DNA from: Ferruginibacter albus
GTDB lineage: Bacteria; Bacteroidota; Bacteroidia; Chitinophagales; Chitinophagaceae
Direction of reading: 5' to 3'
Length of the DNA stretch: 64,000 nt
Assembly (NCBI RefSeq): GCF_020042285.1
Contig: NZ_CP083388.1
Location: 186,001 to 250,000, forward strand
Below, piece by piece: positions 1 through 9,654 of this stretch; the stretch's first letter is position 1, and each line of letters opens with the position of its first letter. A program made the translations under genes and the position numbers. Under the pieces are notes generated by a model that worked only from the letters and a program-made list of their open reading frames with translations, did not search any database and was not told the DNA's origin.

Positions 1-600
1 AGCAATTATTGAAACTACCAACAATATTCGACTAAATTTTTTATCGTTTGAGTTAAAATATAAAATAAAATTTAGTGCAAGAGCAATAAAGGAGAGTGTT
101 ACCAAATATTTAGAAGGACCAATATCTACGTCGCCATAACAAAGTTCTGTACGAATGCCTTCAAAAAAATTTTCTGTTTCCGATAACAAGAATAAATTGA
201 AGCAGGCTTTAATAAAAAATGGCAATCCTACAATTACAACAATTGTACAAGTCAGACATAGATATTTGTTTAAGCTCAAATTGGTTTCTTGTAAAAAGGT
301 TGTTCTTTTTATTGTATCAACGGGTGAATATATAGCCTGCAACAAAGCTCCTAAAGTAAAGAAAACAACCCCACCCAAAAAAACGAGATGAGTAGAAATG
401 CTAAGCTTAAAAAGGTCTTGTAATACTGTATGGCGAACTATAAAGTGAAATAAAATTATAAAAAACCATAGAAATGAAAATAAGATAGCAGGATGAAAAA
501 CTTGTCTTTTAAATATGAGAAGATTTAATCTCCAGGCAAAAAAATGGAGCAGTATAAATAAAATCTCAATTAATATGGTGTCTGATTGTAAGCTTCCCAT
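1..600 (-). CDS. Wzy-like polysaccharide polymerase, second tandem copy (partial, runs off left edge)
   Basis: An open frame of 200 codons starts at the ATG complementary to 598-600 and runs without a stop to the left edge, so the C-terminal half lies outside the window. The product is hydrophobic and closely matches the first 200 residues of the neighbour at 638-1972. Shared blocks include QVFHPAIL, FHFIVRHT, LPFFIKACFNLFLLSETENF and ELCYGDVDIGP. Like the neighbour it should be an inner-membrane polymerase of lipid-linked repeat units (O-antigen polymerase class). The 37-bp gap to the upstream copy suggests co-transcription with wzx, wzz and wza. The similarity is seen directly; the polymerase role is inferred from topology and from wzx, wzz and wza nearby. 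Confidence 0.8.
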   Translation of the reverse strand, partial: MGSLQSDTILIEILFILLHFFAWRLNLLIFKRQVFHPAILFSFLWFFIILFHFIVRHTVLQDLFKLSISTHLVFLGGVVFFTLGALLQAIYSPVDTIKRTTFLQETNLSLNKYLCLTCTIVVIVGLPFFIKACFNLFLLSETENFFEGIRTELCYGDVDIGPSKYLVTLSFIALALNFILYFNSNDKKFSRILLVVSIIA

Positions 601-637
601 CAACCTCGTTTCTTTTATAAATATACAATAATGAAAA

Positions 638-1972
638 TTAAAAGAGATTTTTGCTAAAAGATATATTATTGGCATTGAGCTTATGCCTATTCAAAATATT
701 ATTTATAAAGCAGACAATTTCTACCATAACAATAATTTGTATCCACATAGAAAACAAAGTAAAATATTGATCTTCAAAAAAGCTTAAAAAAAGCGGGAAC
801 AGCATGAATGTATAATAAAGAGAAAACCTCATGTTTTTATAAATTCGGAGATTATTGAAAAGCATAGTATGTAAAAATCCTAAAAAGGCAACTACTAACC
901 ATGAATATAATTTTCCATAATCTGCAACATAAGCACCATATAAAGCATAAACATTTGTGGGATATGGCACAAAAACATACTCTTCAATAGCCGGGCGCAC
1001 AACAATATTGCGATCAATACCCGTTTGATACAAGATTTTTTTAAAAGTTCTTAATGTTCTATCTCCTGTATAATCAGGCTTTGCATTATCTATCTTGGTG
1101 CCGCAAGCATTTAACGGAGTAAACGCGTAAATGGCAATAGATTCAATGGCTGATTTTGAGTTTTCATTTAAAGTATTATCTGACCTGCCGCCTTTAGAAT
1201 AAATAGCAATTCCAATAATACTAAATACAAATAAAAAGCCTATACAAGCCAACAAAACTTTTTTTAATGAAAAGCTATTACTATATATATAACTGGTGCC
1301 AAAATATACAGCAAATAGCATCATGTAATAAATCCTTCCTGTAGTAAATACAATATAGATAAGATTAATAATTATTGATGAGATTAACAATCTTCTGCTA
1401 AGTACTTTATTGGCAGAAGTAAAATATAAAATGAAATTTAGTGCAAGTGTAATGAAAGACAGCGTTACAAAATATTTGGTTGGTCCGATATCTACATCAC
1501 CATAGCAAAGTTCAGTACGAACTCCTTCCAGGAAATTTTCTGTTTCAGATAATAAAAACAGGTTAAAACAAGCTTTAATAAAAAAAGGCAACCCAATTGC
1601 AACTAAAATTGTACAGGCTATACACAAACGTTCATCTAAAATCAAACCCCCTATTTCAATAGCCTGCGGATGCTTTTTTTTTATGGTATCGCCCCGAGAA
1701 AATATCGTTTGCAAAAAAGCCCCAACTGTAAAAAAGACAACTCCTATTAAAAAAACAAGATGAGTGGAAAAACTTAGCTGAAAAAGATCCTCCAGTATTG
1801 TATGACGAACTATAAAATGGAATAAGATCATGAAAAACCATAAGAAAGAAAATAGAATAGCAGGGTGAAAAACTTGCTTTTTAAAAAGAACAACATTCAC
1901 TCTCCACATAAAGAAATGTAGTAGTATAAATAGAATATCTGTAAGAATAATAATTAAACTAGCATCTCCCAT
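638..1972 (-). CDS. Wzy-like O-antigen/exopolysaccharide polymerase
   Basis: A 444-residue, strongly hydrophobic protein with about ten to twelve predicted membrane spans. A large polar loop lies between late spans (around residues 270-340, including SKGGRSDNTLNENSKSA and the PDYTGDRTLRTFKK segment). This is the usual topology of Wzy polymerases, which join undecaprenyl-linked repeat units on the periplasmic side. Sequence conservation in this class is poor, so the call rests on size, topology and neighbours. The start codon shares one base with the stop of the upstream flippase (TAATG), which indicates translational coupling. A near-duplicate follows immediately downstream. The alternative is another oligosaccharide-related integral membrane enzyme such as an EpsG-like protein. 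Confidence 0.7.
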   Translation of the reverse strand: MGDASLIIILTDILFILLHFFMWRVNVVLFKKQVFHPAILFSFLWFFMILFHFIVRHTILEDLFQLSFSTHLVFLIGVVFFTVGAFLQTIFSRGDTIKKKHPQAIEIGGLILDERLCIACTILVAIGLPFFIKACFNLFLLSETENFLEGVRTELCYGDVDIGPTKYFVTLSFITLALNFILYFTSANKVLSRRLLISSIIINLIYIVFTTGRIYYMMLFAVYFGTSYIYSNSFSLKKVLLACIGFLFVFSIIGIAIYSKGGRSDNTLNENSKSAIESIAIYAFTPLNACGTKIDNAKPDYTGDRTLRTFKKILYQTGIDRNIVVRPAIEEYVFVPYPTNVYALYGAYVADYGKLYSWLVVAFLGFLHTMLFNNLRIYKNMRFSLYYTFMLFPLFLSFFEDQYFTLFSMWIQIIVMVEIVCFINNILNRHKLNANNISFSKNLF

Positions 1973-3234
1973 TAAAAATGTTTTTCCGGAAAAGCATTAA
2001 TTTTTCTTTTTATGAAATATACAACAAAAAGTAAGTATATAGAAGCGGCTACAAAGTAACCTGCCGGATAGAGGAGGGGTGTCTTTGCACCACCTAATAA
2101 TAAATAAACAACCAATTGTATTACAAAAGCGAGTATTACAATACTTAACAAAAGCTTACTCATACGCTTCAACTCAAAATATTTATGAGCTACCATTGCA
2201 ATTTGAAATACAAAAGTTCCCAATATCACTATAAGTCCCATTTGCTTATATAGAATTATAGACGGAATTTTTAATATGCTGAATAAAATTGTAGCACCAA
2301 ACAGCCAATAGCAAACGCAACAAGCTACCATTAAAATAAGCTCTAACAGTATAATGCGATAAAGTGTTTTCTTTATTGTTTCCTTTTGGTTTAAGGTATA
2401 AGCCTCTGCTAATAATGGAAAAAGAGTAGTTAAAATCGGAGACAACGCCAATACTATCGTTTTGGATAACATATCAAATATAGCCTGGTAATTACCTTGC
2501 ATTTCTGCTCCGAATGTTTTCAAAATAAAGATCTTGTCAATATAAGATAGCAGGTATGAAAAAATATACCAAAGCGAAAAAGGTCCTCCATAATCAAGAA
2601 ATTTTTTAAACAATTCTTTTTGTTCACCCATTTCTGTTTTAGCCTGTAGAAAAACCGGCACATTTATTTGCTTGTATATGTATGCTATGGAAACTGTGTA
2701 TGAAACAATTATACAAGAATAAAGTACATATAGGTTATTGATACCTAAAACAAAATAAAAAAGAAGCCATGCTATGAGATAAAGCACACTTCTTATAAGT
2801 TCTGAGTATATGTTCTTTGCAGATTTCTTGGATATCTGTATAATAGACAATCCCACTGATTGCAATGAGCATACGAGTGTAATTAAAAAAAATAAAAAAC
2901 TATCAATAAGGCTTCCTGTAAATATGAATACGGTAATGATCATAGGGAGTAGTATGATCAATTGTGATTTCCAGAAAAATTTAAATACGTTTCTTACAAA
3001 TAATTCTTTGTCTTGATAAAAATTATAAAAGAGTAACACACTTTGCACCAACCATCCCGATAAAATAGATGAACAAAGAAGGGCGGCATAAAAAAATATA
3101 GCATACTGTCCATACAATTCAGCGCCGAGCGTTCTTTTTAGTATTGGAATAAATGCTCCTGTTATAAGGGCAGGAAGTATTATACTTAGTAAATAATTAA
3201 GATAATCTTTTTTAAACCTGCTAAAAATATCCAT
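1972..3234 (-). CDS. Polysaccharide flippase (Wzx-like, MOP superfamily)
   Basis: A 420-residue protein with roughly 12 to 14 predicted membrane helices and a basic, soluble N-terminus (MDIFSRFKKDYLNY). The first helix region, LLSIILPALITGAFIPILKRTLGAELYGQYAIFF, carries the pattern common in polysaccharide biosynthesis flippases: an xxLGxxxYGxY turn after helix 1. Such proteins flip undecaprenyl-diphosphate-linked repeat units from the cytoplasmic to the periplasmic leaflet. It sits 9 bp downstream of the wzz-like gene and overlaps the Wzy-like gene by one base, consistent with one leftward operon for export and polymerisation. Substrate specificity cannot be read from the sequence. Confidence 0.8.
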   Translation of the reverse strand: MDIFSRFKKDYLNYLLSIILPALITGAFIPILKRTLGAELYGQYAIFFYAALLCSSILSGWLVQSVLLFYNFYQDKELFVRNVFKFFWKSQLIILLPMIITVFIFTGSLIDSFLFFLITLVCSLQSVGLSIIQISKKSAKNIYSELIRSVLYLIAWLLFYFVLGINNLYVLYSCIIVSYTVSIAYIYKQINVPVFLQAKTEMGEQKELFKKFLDYGGPFSLWYIFSYLLSYIDKIFILKTFGAEMQGNYQAIFDMLSKTIVLALSPILTTLFPLLAEAYTLNQKETIKKTLYRIILLELILMVACCVCYWLFGATILFSILKIPSIILYKQMGLIVILGTFVFQIAMVAHKYFELKRMSKLLLSIVILAFVIQLVVYLLLGGAKTPLLYPAGYFVAASIYLLFVVYFIKRKINAFPEKHF

Positions 3235-3243
3235 GAAGTTTTT

Positions 3244-4311
3244 TTATTCATTCTTTCCTGATGCAGTATCGGAATAATCATTAATGGTTTTTGATTTGGC
3301 CATAAACCAAAAAATAAACGATAGAATAGCAACTCCTAAGAATGCAAACAGAACAGCCATTTTTAATCTGCTCATTTTAATTCTTTTCATTGGGTAATCA
3401 GCACCATCTATTATTTGCATCAGAGGAATTTGCTTTAGATATTGATAGCGGGCCAGTTCAAGGTTTTTAAACAATTCTGCATAAGCGCCTCCGTATGTTT
3501 GCATGTTTAACTGTTGCTTTAGAACAGGCACTTGGCCTTTAGAGAAAGCAGGATTTAAATTAGCATCCTGGATATCAGCTTTATTCGAAATGCTTTGATC
3601 CATATTACCTTTCATATAGGCAACCCTGTCTTCCAGAATCTCAAGCGTTTGGCGTGATTTCTTGCTGCAGATGTCTACATAAAATTCATTCGTTTTTGTT
3701 ATCAACTTATCGGTAAAATCTTTTGTGAATTTTTCGTTTAAGCTAGTTACATTAACATTGTAGATATTTAATTTCCTATCAGGTCTTTCTGCAGTAATAT
3801 AATCTCTTACAAAAATGTTGTAAGTATTCAATAATATGCTGTCTTGTAAATAAGAAAGATTTTCTTTAGTTATACCTGGTAAATAGTCAACATTTGCTGC
3901 ATTGCCTTTAGCTGATTTCTTATAATCAGTGATCGTAAAATAATAGCCGATCATGGTGTAAGGCTTGTTGTCAAAAGTATCTACTGATAATAGAACACTT
4001 TCAACAATCCTTCTGCTTTTCATTATTTCCAATATATTATCTCCAATAAAAACATTTTTACCGTCGCCACCGAGATTTACACCAAACTGAGCTGCCAGGC
4101 TCAAGGCTCCCGATAAGCCAGATTCTGCCCCGCCGTCATCCAATGCAAAAACTAAATTACTTTGATATGCGGGCTTTTTTAAAGATGCATATACAATTCC
4201 ACCAATTGCAGAAATTAAACCAACAGCAAGAAATAGCCATATCTTTTTAACTATGAAATTTTTAATTTCAGCTAGCTTACTTACGATAAATGAGTTACTG
4301 TTTCTTTCCAT
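3244..4311 (-). CDS. Wzz-type chain-length determinant / polysaccharide co-polymerase
   Basis: A 355-residue protein with one membrane span near the N-terminus (about residues 18-45, WLFLAVGLISAIGG) and one near the C-terminus (about 317-338, MAVLFAFLGVAILSFIFWF). They flank a large periplasmic part with helical segments, the topology of PCP/Wzz proteins that set polysaccharide chain length. There is no C-terminal Walker-type tyrosine kinase domain, so it is of the kinase-less type. A LSLAAQFGVNLGG segment after the first span fits the Wzz N-terminal domain. The gene lies 21 bp downstream of the Wza-like exporter. The start at 4311 is the only well-placed ATG. Confidence 0.8.
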   Translation of the reverse strand: MERNSNSFIVSKLAEIKNFIVKKIWLFLAVGLISAIGGIVYASLKKPAYQSNLVFALDDGGAESGLSGALSLAAQFGVNLGGDGKNVFIGDNILEIMKSRRIVESVLLSVDTFDNKPYTMIGYYFTITDYKKSAKGNAANVDYLPGITKENLSYLQDSILLNTYNIFVRDYITAERPDRKLNIYNVNVTSLNEKFTKDFTDKLITKTNEFYVDICSKKSRQTLEILEDRVAYMKGNMDQSISNKADIQDANLNPAFSKGQVPVLKQQLNMQTYGGAYAELFKNLELARYQYLKQIPLMQIIDGADYPMKRIKMSRLKMAVLFAFLGVAILSFIFWFMAKSKTINDYSDTASGKNE

Positions 4312-4332
4312 TTTAAGAAATAAAATTAAGTT

Positions 4333-6834
4333 TTATTTTCTTGTACTAATTATCACATTCGCTACAATTGCCAAAGCAGAAACTATCAAGGACCATTCGC
4401 CCAATGATATTCTGGTTTTATTAGCTGTTGATTTTTGAGGTACAAAAATTTCTGAACGGGAAGTCACTTCGGGATAATTTTTAAAGAATAAGAAATGCCT
4501 TACCTTACTCGCCCTTCCATCAGGGTAAATAACCATTATGCTCGATTTACGCCCCTGTGGTGTCACGTTGCCTGATTTTTGAATATAATATTTTACACTT
4601 CTTCCTTTCTCAAATGGAATAATAGTTGGAAAAAAGACCTCGCCGCTCACTTTTACTAAATTGGTATTTCTATCAATTGTAACGATGTCTCCATCCTCCA
4701 ATATCATGTTTTCTGAGCTGGAAGGATTTTCCAATGCTTCCTTTAAATTAATACTGATAATATCGTAATTCTTATATATCTCATTCTTGATTCTTGGATT
4801 TGCCTGTAAGCTATCCTGGTTAAGATTCAATAGCTTGGTCAATGTTTTCTCCCGTTCTTCGGCTGATTTATTTTTATCGGAATATCTTCTGATCACAATA
4901 GTAGAAGAATCGGCATTAGATGTAAAGCCACCGACTCTTTTAATAAGATCAGCAACTTTGTCGCCACTGCGTTTTAAAACATAACGCCCCGGATTGATTA
5001 CCATTCCATCAACAAACACAGAGCGTTGCCTGCTATAGCCCGAACGTTGTTTTACAATAATTATATCCGATGGCTTTAAAATAATATCCATTGTTGTGCT
5101 GTCGGCTATATTGGCATTAATGATCTCTGTTTGCAAATAATTATTTTGAGTAACCTGCGCATTTTTAATAACTCTCGCAATTTCAACATTAGAAGGGTCT
5201 CCAAATTCTGTTAATCCACCGGCAGTAAGTATTACGTCTCTTAAGGTTATATTTTCCGCCCATTTGTACGTGCCGGGTTTTTTAACCAACCCATCAATAC
5301 TAACAGTTTGCTCGTTTCTTAGATCAAAAATTGAATAAACGGTAACGCTGTCATCTTTTTTTAATACCACATTACTGCTACCGTTTAAAATAGAATCAAT
5401 ATCAAACGATAATTGATAAGGCGTTCTATCAGAATTTAAGCGACTGATGCTTCCGCGTTTGCTATATACATCTTCTTTAACGCCCCCGGCTTTTTCTATT
5501 AGCTCTTTTAAAGTAAGCCCCGAGCTCAAGGCATATTCTCCAGGACGCATAATAGCGCCTTTAATGATCAGTTTGTTTTCAAATCGGTTTAATAACTTTC
5601 CAACAACAATTGAATCGCTTGATTGAGGTTTGTAAATAGCATATTGTTCTTTTGTCAAATCATTTATTCTTCTGTCCTTTTCAGTAAGCTGATAAACAGT
5701 AACTCCTGCTTTGTACGCATCATCAGCAAAGCCGCCACTAAAGCTTAATAGGTCCTGAAAGGTTTCATTGCCCTGCATTTCATACTTGCCTTTGTGCTTT
5801 ATATTCCCGTTTAAAATTACACGGGTCGTGTAGTACGGAATACGTATCACATCGCCTTCGCGTAATAATACATTATCTTTTTGATCGCCTTTCAGCAAAA
5901 AATTATACAAGTCCACCTTTCTTTTAATGTCATTACCTCTTATTAATTCTATATTTCGGTAACTACCGTAATCCGAAGGCCCGCCGCATAAATACAAAAG
6001 ATTAAACAAAGTAGTTAAGGAAGAAACTGTATACGTGCCGGGTTTTTTCGCCTCTCCGATAACGGTAACGCGTACACTTCTTATTTTACCGAGGCTTATT
6101 TGTACATCGGTTTGCCCGCTTCCAATAGCCTTGTAAATAGTAGCTCTAAGTTTTGCCTTTATTTTGGCAGATGCTTGTTCTATGGTTAAACCCGTTACGT
6201 ATAAAGGACCAACTTGCGGAATGTAAATATTGCCTTCTTCGTTTACAGTTAAATTATAGGTTCTTTCGCTGAAGCCAAAAACATTAACGATCAACTCATC
6301 ATCAGGACCTAATATGTAACCGGCAGGAGTGGGGATGCGCAAATTAGGTTCAAATACCAGACTGCTTTCTGTAAAAAGTTCCGACCCGAAAATACTAAGA
6401 TCGCTCTTTACTTTTTTCATGGGTGTAGAGTAGGCATCTCTATTAGCATCTCTGTCCTTTTTATTCCTGTCCTTACTAGTATATTTTGATTTTATATAAG
6501 CTGTAGAATCCTGCATTTCATTGTCATCATCGTCCTCATTATCGCTGTTTTTTACATTGTCAGTTTCTTTTGGCTGCCCTAATGCATCAATACGCTCTTT
6601 TAGCTTATCAATTTCACTGGCAGGCATGCCTCTTTGCGCCAGTGCGGTATAGACTGTTTGTTCGGACAAACCATTGGACAATGCTTTTTGATAGTAAGTT
6701 TTAATTTCCTTATCCGACAGATCATCAACCTTAACAGATGAAAGATCTTCTGATAATAAACTTGCCTGTGCCGAAGCAACAAGTTGAAATAGAAAACAAA
6801 AAAAGATCAAAGCAATGCCACGCTTAAAATTCAT
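4333..6834 (-). CDS. Wza-like outer-membrane polysaccharide export protein with multiple SLBB domains
   Basis: The start chosen is the ATG at 6832-6834. It gives 833 residues beginning MNFKRGIALIFFCFLFQLV, a clear signal peptide ending near SAQA. The open frame extends upstream to 7083, but that stretch holds the promoter region and overlaps the divergent gene. After an acidic low-complexity linker (EDDDDNEMQDS) comes a polysaccharide-export domain (GYILGPDDELIVNVFGF, then YIPQVGPLYVTGLT). Five or six SLBB units follow, each recognisable as (K)PG(T/E/R)Y then (D/L)(L/V)I..(A/G)GG. A C-terminal hydrophobic helix (WSLIVSALAIVANVIIS) may form the outer-membrane pore as in Wza. It is the first gene of the leftward polysaccharide operon and is longer than E. 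coli Wza because of the extra SLBB units. Confidence 0.88.
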   Translation of the reverse strand: MNFKRGIALIFFCFLFQLVASAQASLLSEDLSSVKVDDLSDKEIKTYYQKALSNGLSEQTVYTALAQRGMPASEIDKLKERIDALGQPKETDNVKNSDNEDDDDNEMQDSTAYIKSKYTSKDRNKKDRDANRDAYSTPMKKVKSDLSIFGSELFTESSLVFEPNLRIPTPAGYILGPDDELIVNVFGFSERTYNLTVNEEGNIYIPQVGPLYVTGLTIEQASAKIKAKLRATIYKAIGSGQTDVQISLGKIRSVRVTVIGEAKKPGTYTVSSLTTLFNLLYLCGGPSDYGSYRNIELIRGNDIKRKVDLYNFLLKGDQKDNVLLREGDVIRIPYYTTRVILNGNIKHKGKYEMQGNETFQDLLSFSGGFADDAYKAGVTVYQLTEKDRRINDLTKEQYAIYKPQSSDSIVVGKLLNRFENKLIIKGAIMRPGEYALSSGLTLKELIEKAGGVKEDVYSKRGSISRLNSDRTPYQLSFDIDSILNGSSNVVLKKDDSVTVYSIFDLRNEQTVSIDGLVKKPGTYKWAENITLRDVILTAGGLTEFGDPSNVEIARVIKNAQVTQNNYLQTEIINANIADSTTMDIILKPSDIIIVKQRSGYSRQRSVFVDGMVINPGRYVLKRSGDKVADLIKRVGGFTSNADSSTIVIRRYSDKNKSAEEREKTLTKLLNLNQDSLQANPRIKNEIYKNYDIISINLKEALENPSSSENMILEDGDIVTIDRNTNLVKVSGEVFFPTIIPFEKGRSVKYYIQKSGNVTPQGRKSSIMVIYPDGRASKVRHFLFFKNYPEVTSRSEIFVPQKSTANKTRISLGEWSLIVSALAIVANVIISTRK

Positions 6835-6924
6835 AAAACAATAATTAATGCAAATTTTAAAAAAGAAACCGGTGAAAGGTAGATTTGTTGTATAGGCAAA
6901 TAAGCATTTATAGTTGTGGAGTCG

Positions 6925-6932
6925 CAAATGTA
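6925..6932 (-). promoter_or_regulatory. Candidate -7 promoter box for the polysaccharide operon
   Basis: On the minus strand TACATTTG matches the Bacteroidota -7 consensus TAnnTTTG. It lies about 90 bases before the wza start codon, leaving a leader of roughly 85 nt. No clean TTTG -33 box is seen at the usual 19-21 base spacing, only T-rich sequence. Confidence 0.45.
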
Positions 6933-6995
6933 AGAAACTATATTGGAAAAAAGAATATAAGCGCCTGCAAATAAGGCTTTCACGCTTTCTTATGG

Positions 6996-7003
6996 TAACT
7001 TTG
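6996..7003 (+). promoter_or_regulatory. -7 promoter box abutting the ABC-F start codon
   Basis: TAACTTTG matches TAnnTTTG exactly. It ends five bases before the ATG at 7009, so the expected start of transcription falls on or next to the first codon. That predicts a leaderless or nearly leaderless mRNA. Confidence 0.5.
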
Positions 7004-7008
7004 CGCCC

Positions 7009-8901
7009 ATGCATTACGCCTCGGTAGAAAACATCAGTAAGTCTTTCGGAATCAGGACACTTTTTAAAAATATTTCGTTTCATGTGGAGGAAGGCGATAA
7101 AATAGCCTTTGTTGCCCGGAACGGCAGCGGAAAATCTACTTTATTAAAAATTATTGCCGGCTTGGATACGCCCGATAATGGCACTGTTTGGGTAAATAAA
7201 GAAGTAAAAGTTATAATGCTTGAGCAGGATACTGTTTTTGATGAAACAAAAAGCATTTGGGATAATGTATTACGCCTGGATAATCCGGTAGTGAAGGTGG
7301 TGAAAGAATACGAGATGTTTTTAGAACAGGAATCGGAGGATATTGATAAGCTTACAGAATTAATGTCGAGAGTAGATGAGCTAAATGCGTGGAACTTTGA
7401 AAGTGAATTGAAGCAGATATTGGGAAAGCTCAACCTGCATCACTTGAATGAGCCTGTAAAAAATCTCAGTGGCGGCCAACGAAAAAGAGTGGCATTGGCG
7501 CAGGCTTTAATAGAAGCTCAATTACATGAAGGCCGATGTTTATTGATATTAGATGAACCTACCAATCACTTGGATGTAGGAATGATCGAATGGTTGGAAG
7601 ATTTTTTGTCATCACAAAAAAGCACACTGTTATTAGTTACCCACGACCGCTATTTTTTAGATGCCATCTGCAACGAAATACTGGAAATGGATGACGAAAA
7701 AATTTATGTTTATAAGGGCGATTATGACTATTTCTTAGAGCAAAAAAGTCTTCGCCATGAAGTTCAGCAAAGCGAGTTGCAAAAAGATAAAAATATTTTC
7801 AGGAAGGAGCTGGAATGGATGCGCAAACAACCTAAGGCAAGAACCACTAAATCGAAATCAAGACAGGATGCATTTGCTGAAATTGAAGACAGAGTAAAAC
7901 AGCAAAAAGACGAAACAGAATTGAGCTTGCAGGTTAAAATGACACGATTAGGTGGAAAGATCCTGGAAATGAAAAAGATCTACAAATCATATGGCGATAA
8001 GGTTTTAATAAAAGGATTTGATTATACTTTTAAACGTGGGGAACGTGTAGGGATTGTTGGAAAGAATGGCGTTGGTAAATCAACCTTTTTAAAAATTGCT
8101 TTGCACGAAGAACAGCCGGATAGCGGAAAGATCAATCATGGCGAAACCGTAGTGTTTGGAAACTTTAACCAGGAAGGACTTCGATATAAAGAAGATAAAA
8201 GAGCTATTGAATATGTAAAAGACCTGGCAGAGTTTTTTCCGTTGGCAGATGGCAGTAAGATCAGCGCCAGCCAGTTCATGGAAAAATTTGGCTTTAATGC
8301 CGAACAACAATACACGCTTTTAAGCAAGTTAAGCGGTGGAGAAAAAAGACGCTTACATTTAATGAGCGTTTTGTTTCGTAACCCTAACTTTTTAATATTG
8401 GATGAGCCTACCAACGACCTGGATCTGCAAACGCTAAGAACATTAGAAGAGTTTTTATTGGATTATCCCGGCTGTATATTAATAGTTAGTCACGACCGCT
8501 ATTTTATGGATAGAATGGTGGATCATTTATTTGCATTTGAAGGAGATGGAGTGATAAGGGACTATCCTGGTAATTATACGCAATACAGGGAAGCAGTAGC
8601 CAAAGGAACATTAACGGACGACAGGCAGATAATAAAAGAACAGTCATCAAAACCCGTTGCAGAAACCGTTCTTGCGCAAGAGCCTAAAAAAGGACTTTCA
8701 TTTAAAGAGAAGCGTGAATTTGAATTAATAGAAAAAGAAATGCCGGAACTTCAGAAAGAAAGATCATCATTAGAAGAAAGAATGAATTCCGGTTCTTTAG
8801 CATATGATGAATTGCAAAAAGCTGCAGAACGGGTTGGCACCATAACACAATTATTAGATGAAAAAGAAATGCGTTGGCTCGAGTTGAGCGAACGCATTTG
8901 A
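7009..8901 (+). CDS. ABC-F family ATPase, Uup-like
   Basis: A 630-residue soluble protein with two ABC domains in one chain and no membrane spans, the ABC-F layout. Domain 1 has a P-loop at residues 37-44 (RNGSGKST), signature LSGGQRKRVALAQ near 150 and Walker B LLILDEPTNHLD near 178-189. Domain 2 has VGKNGVGKST near 350, LSGGEKRR near 441 and LILDEPTNDLD near 462. The inter-domain linker is charged and helical (about 245-300). A C-terminal coiled coil (about 565-630) is characteristic of Uup, a DNA- and ribosome-associated member. An oddity is that the first glycine of the first Walker A (GxxxxGKS) is Ala36. ABC-F proteins act on ribosomes; the exact role here is inferred. Confidence 0.85.
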   Translation: MHYASVENISKSFGIRTLFKNISFHVEEGDKIAFVARNGSGKSTLLKIIAGLDTPDNGTVWVNKEVKVIMLEQDTVFDETKSIWDNVLRLDNPVVKVVKEYEMFLEQESEDIDKLTELMSRVDELNAWNFESELKQILGKLNLHHLNEPVKNLSGGQRKRVALAQALIEAQLHEGRCLLILDEPTNHLDVGMIEWLEDFLSSQKSTLLLVTHDRYFLDAICNEILEMDDEKIYVYKGDYDYFLEQKSLRHEVQQSELQKDKNIFRKELEWMRKQPKARTTKSKSRQDAFAEIEDRVKQQKDETELSLQVKMTRLGGKILEMKKIYKSYGDKVLIKGFDYTFKRGERVGIVGKNGVGKSTFLKIALHEEQPDSGKINHGETVVFGNFNQEGLRYKEDKRAIEYVKDLAEFFPLADGSKISASQFMEKFGFNAEQQYTLLSKLSGGEKRRLHLMSVLFRNPNFLILDEPTNDLDLQTLRTLEEFLLDYPGCILIVSHDRYFMDRMVDHLFAFEGDGVIRDYPGNYTQYREAVAKGTLTDDRQIIKEQSSKPVAETVLAQEPKKGLSFKEKREFELIEKEMPELQKERSSLEERMNSGSLAYDELQKAAERVGTITQLLDEKEMRWLELSERI

Positions 8902-8948
8902 TAATATACTTTTTAGTTGCCTTTGCAAGAAAAAGTTTGGCGGAGTTT

Positions 8949-9491
8949 TTAATTTGTTACAGTTCTTCCCTTCATTTGTCTTTTTTGAATATTGGTTGTT
9001 TTCACCCATTTGGCATCTATTTTAACAGCAGCTTCTGTTCCGGTAGATTCTATGTGGTAACGCTTACCTTCATAAGTAATAATGCCATAATCGCTTACCC
9101 AATTATCCGCTAATATTCTGTAAGGATCATCTGCAGTGCCCGCTTTTGTTCTGCCAAAGTTTAAAAATTTTCCATCTCCCATTTCAAATGAAATAGAAAC
9201 TTTGTCTGGACCTGAATAGGTACAAACACCTGGTGTTCCTTTCTTTAAAGTAATGATGTTTACATAGTGCCCATTCTCAAACTTAACAGCCCCAGATGCA
9301 ACCTTGGTTTCACCCTTATCCAGTTCTCTTTTTAAAACAACATCTCTATCAATAAAATATTGAATTTTTGAAAGAGGCACCGAGTTGGCTTCTACCCGCT
9401 TTCTAATGTTTGCACTAAAATAAGTTTTGCTGCTGCTGCAGGAAGATAAGATCACCATGCTTACTAAGCCGACATAAAAATAATTTTTCAT
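8949..9491 (-). CDS. Uncharacterised lipoprotein
   Basis: The start taken is the ATG at 9489-9491 (MKNYFYVGLVSMVILSSC); an upstream TTG/ATG extension would add ten polar residues before the signal. The product is about 180 residues with a lipobox VILSSC, so a lipid-anchored envelope protein. The mature part has no recognised domain. It contains a repeated FENGHYVNIITLKKGTPG-like beta-rich pattern and a C-terminus rich in Lys and Arg. It is convergent with the ABC-F gene (47-bp gap). No function can be assigned. Confidence 0.6.
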   Translation of the reverse strand: MKNYFYVGLVSMVILSSCSSSKTYFSANIRKRVEANSVPLSKIQYFIDRDVVLKRELDKGETKVASGAVKFENGHYVNIITLKKGTPGVCTYSGPDKVSISFEMGDGKFLNFGRTKAGTADDPYRILADNWVSDYGIITYEGKRYHIESTGTEAAVKIDAKWVKTTNIQKRQMKGRTVTN

Positions 9492-9654
9492 AATACTTGT
9501 TTTCGTAAAAGCCATAGACACTAACTGATTTAAAAAGTTTATTGGTTAAATGCACATTAACATGCAATTTATAATATCAACGGTTATATTAACAACTCAC
9601 TTACATTTAAGTAATATTTTTATCGTCATAATACTAATACTTTAAATATTTTTT

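Noticed and set aside
6835-7083. N-terminal extension of the Wza-like protein by 83 residues
   Set aside because: It overlaps the divergent ABC-F gene and the promoter region, and the signal peptide begins only at 6834.
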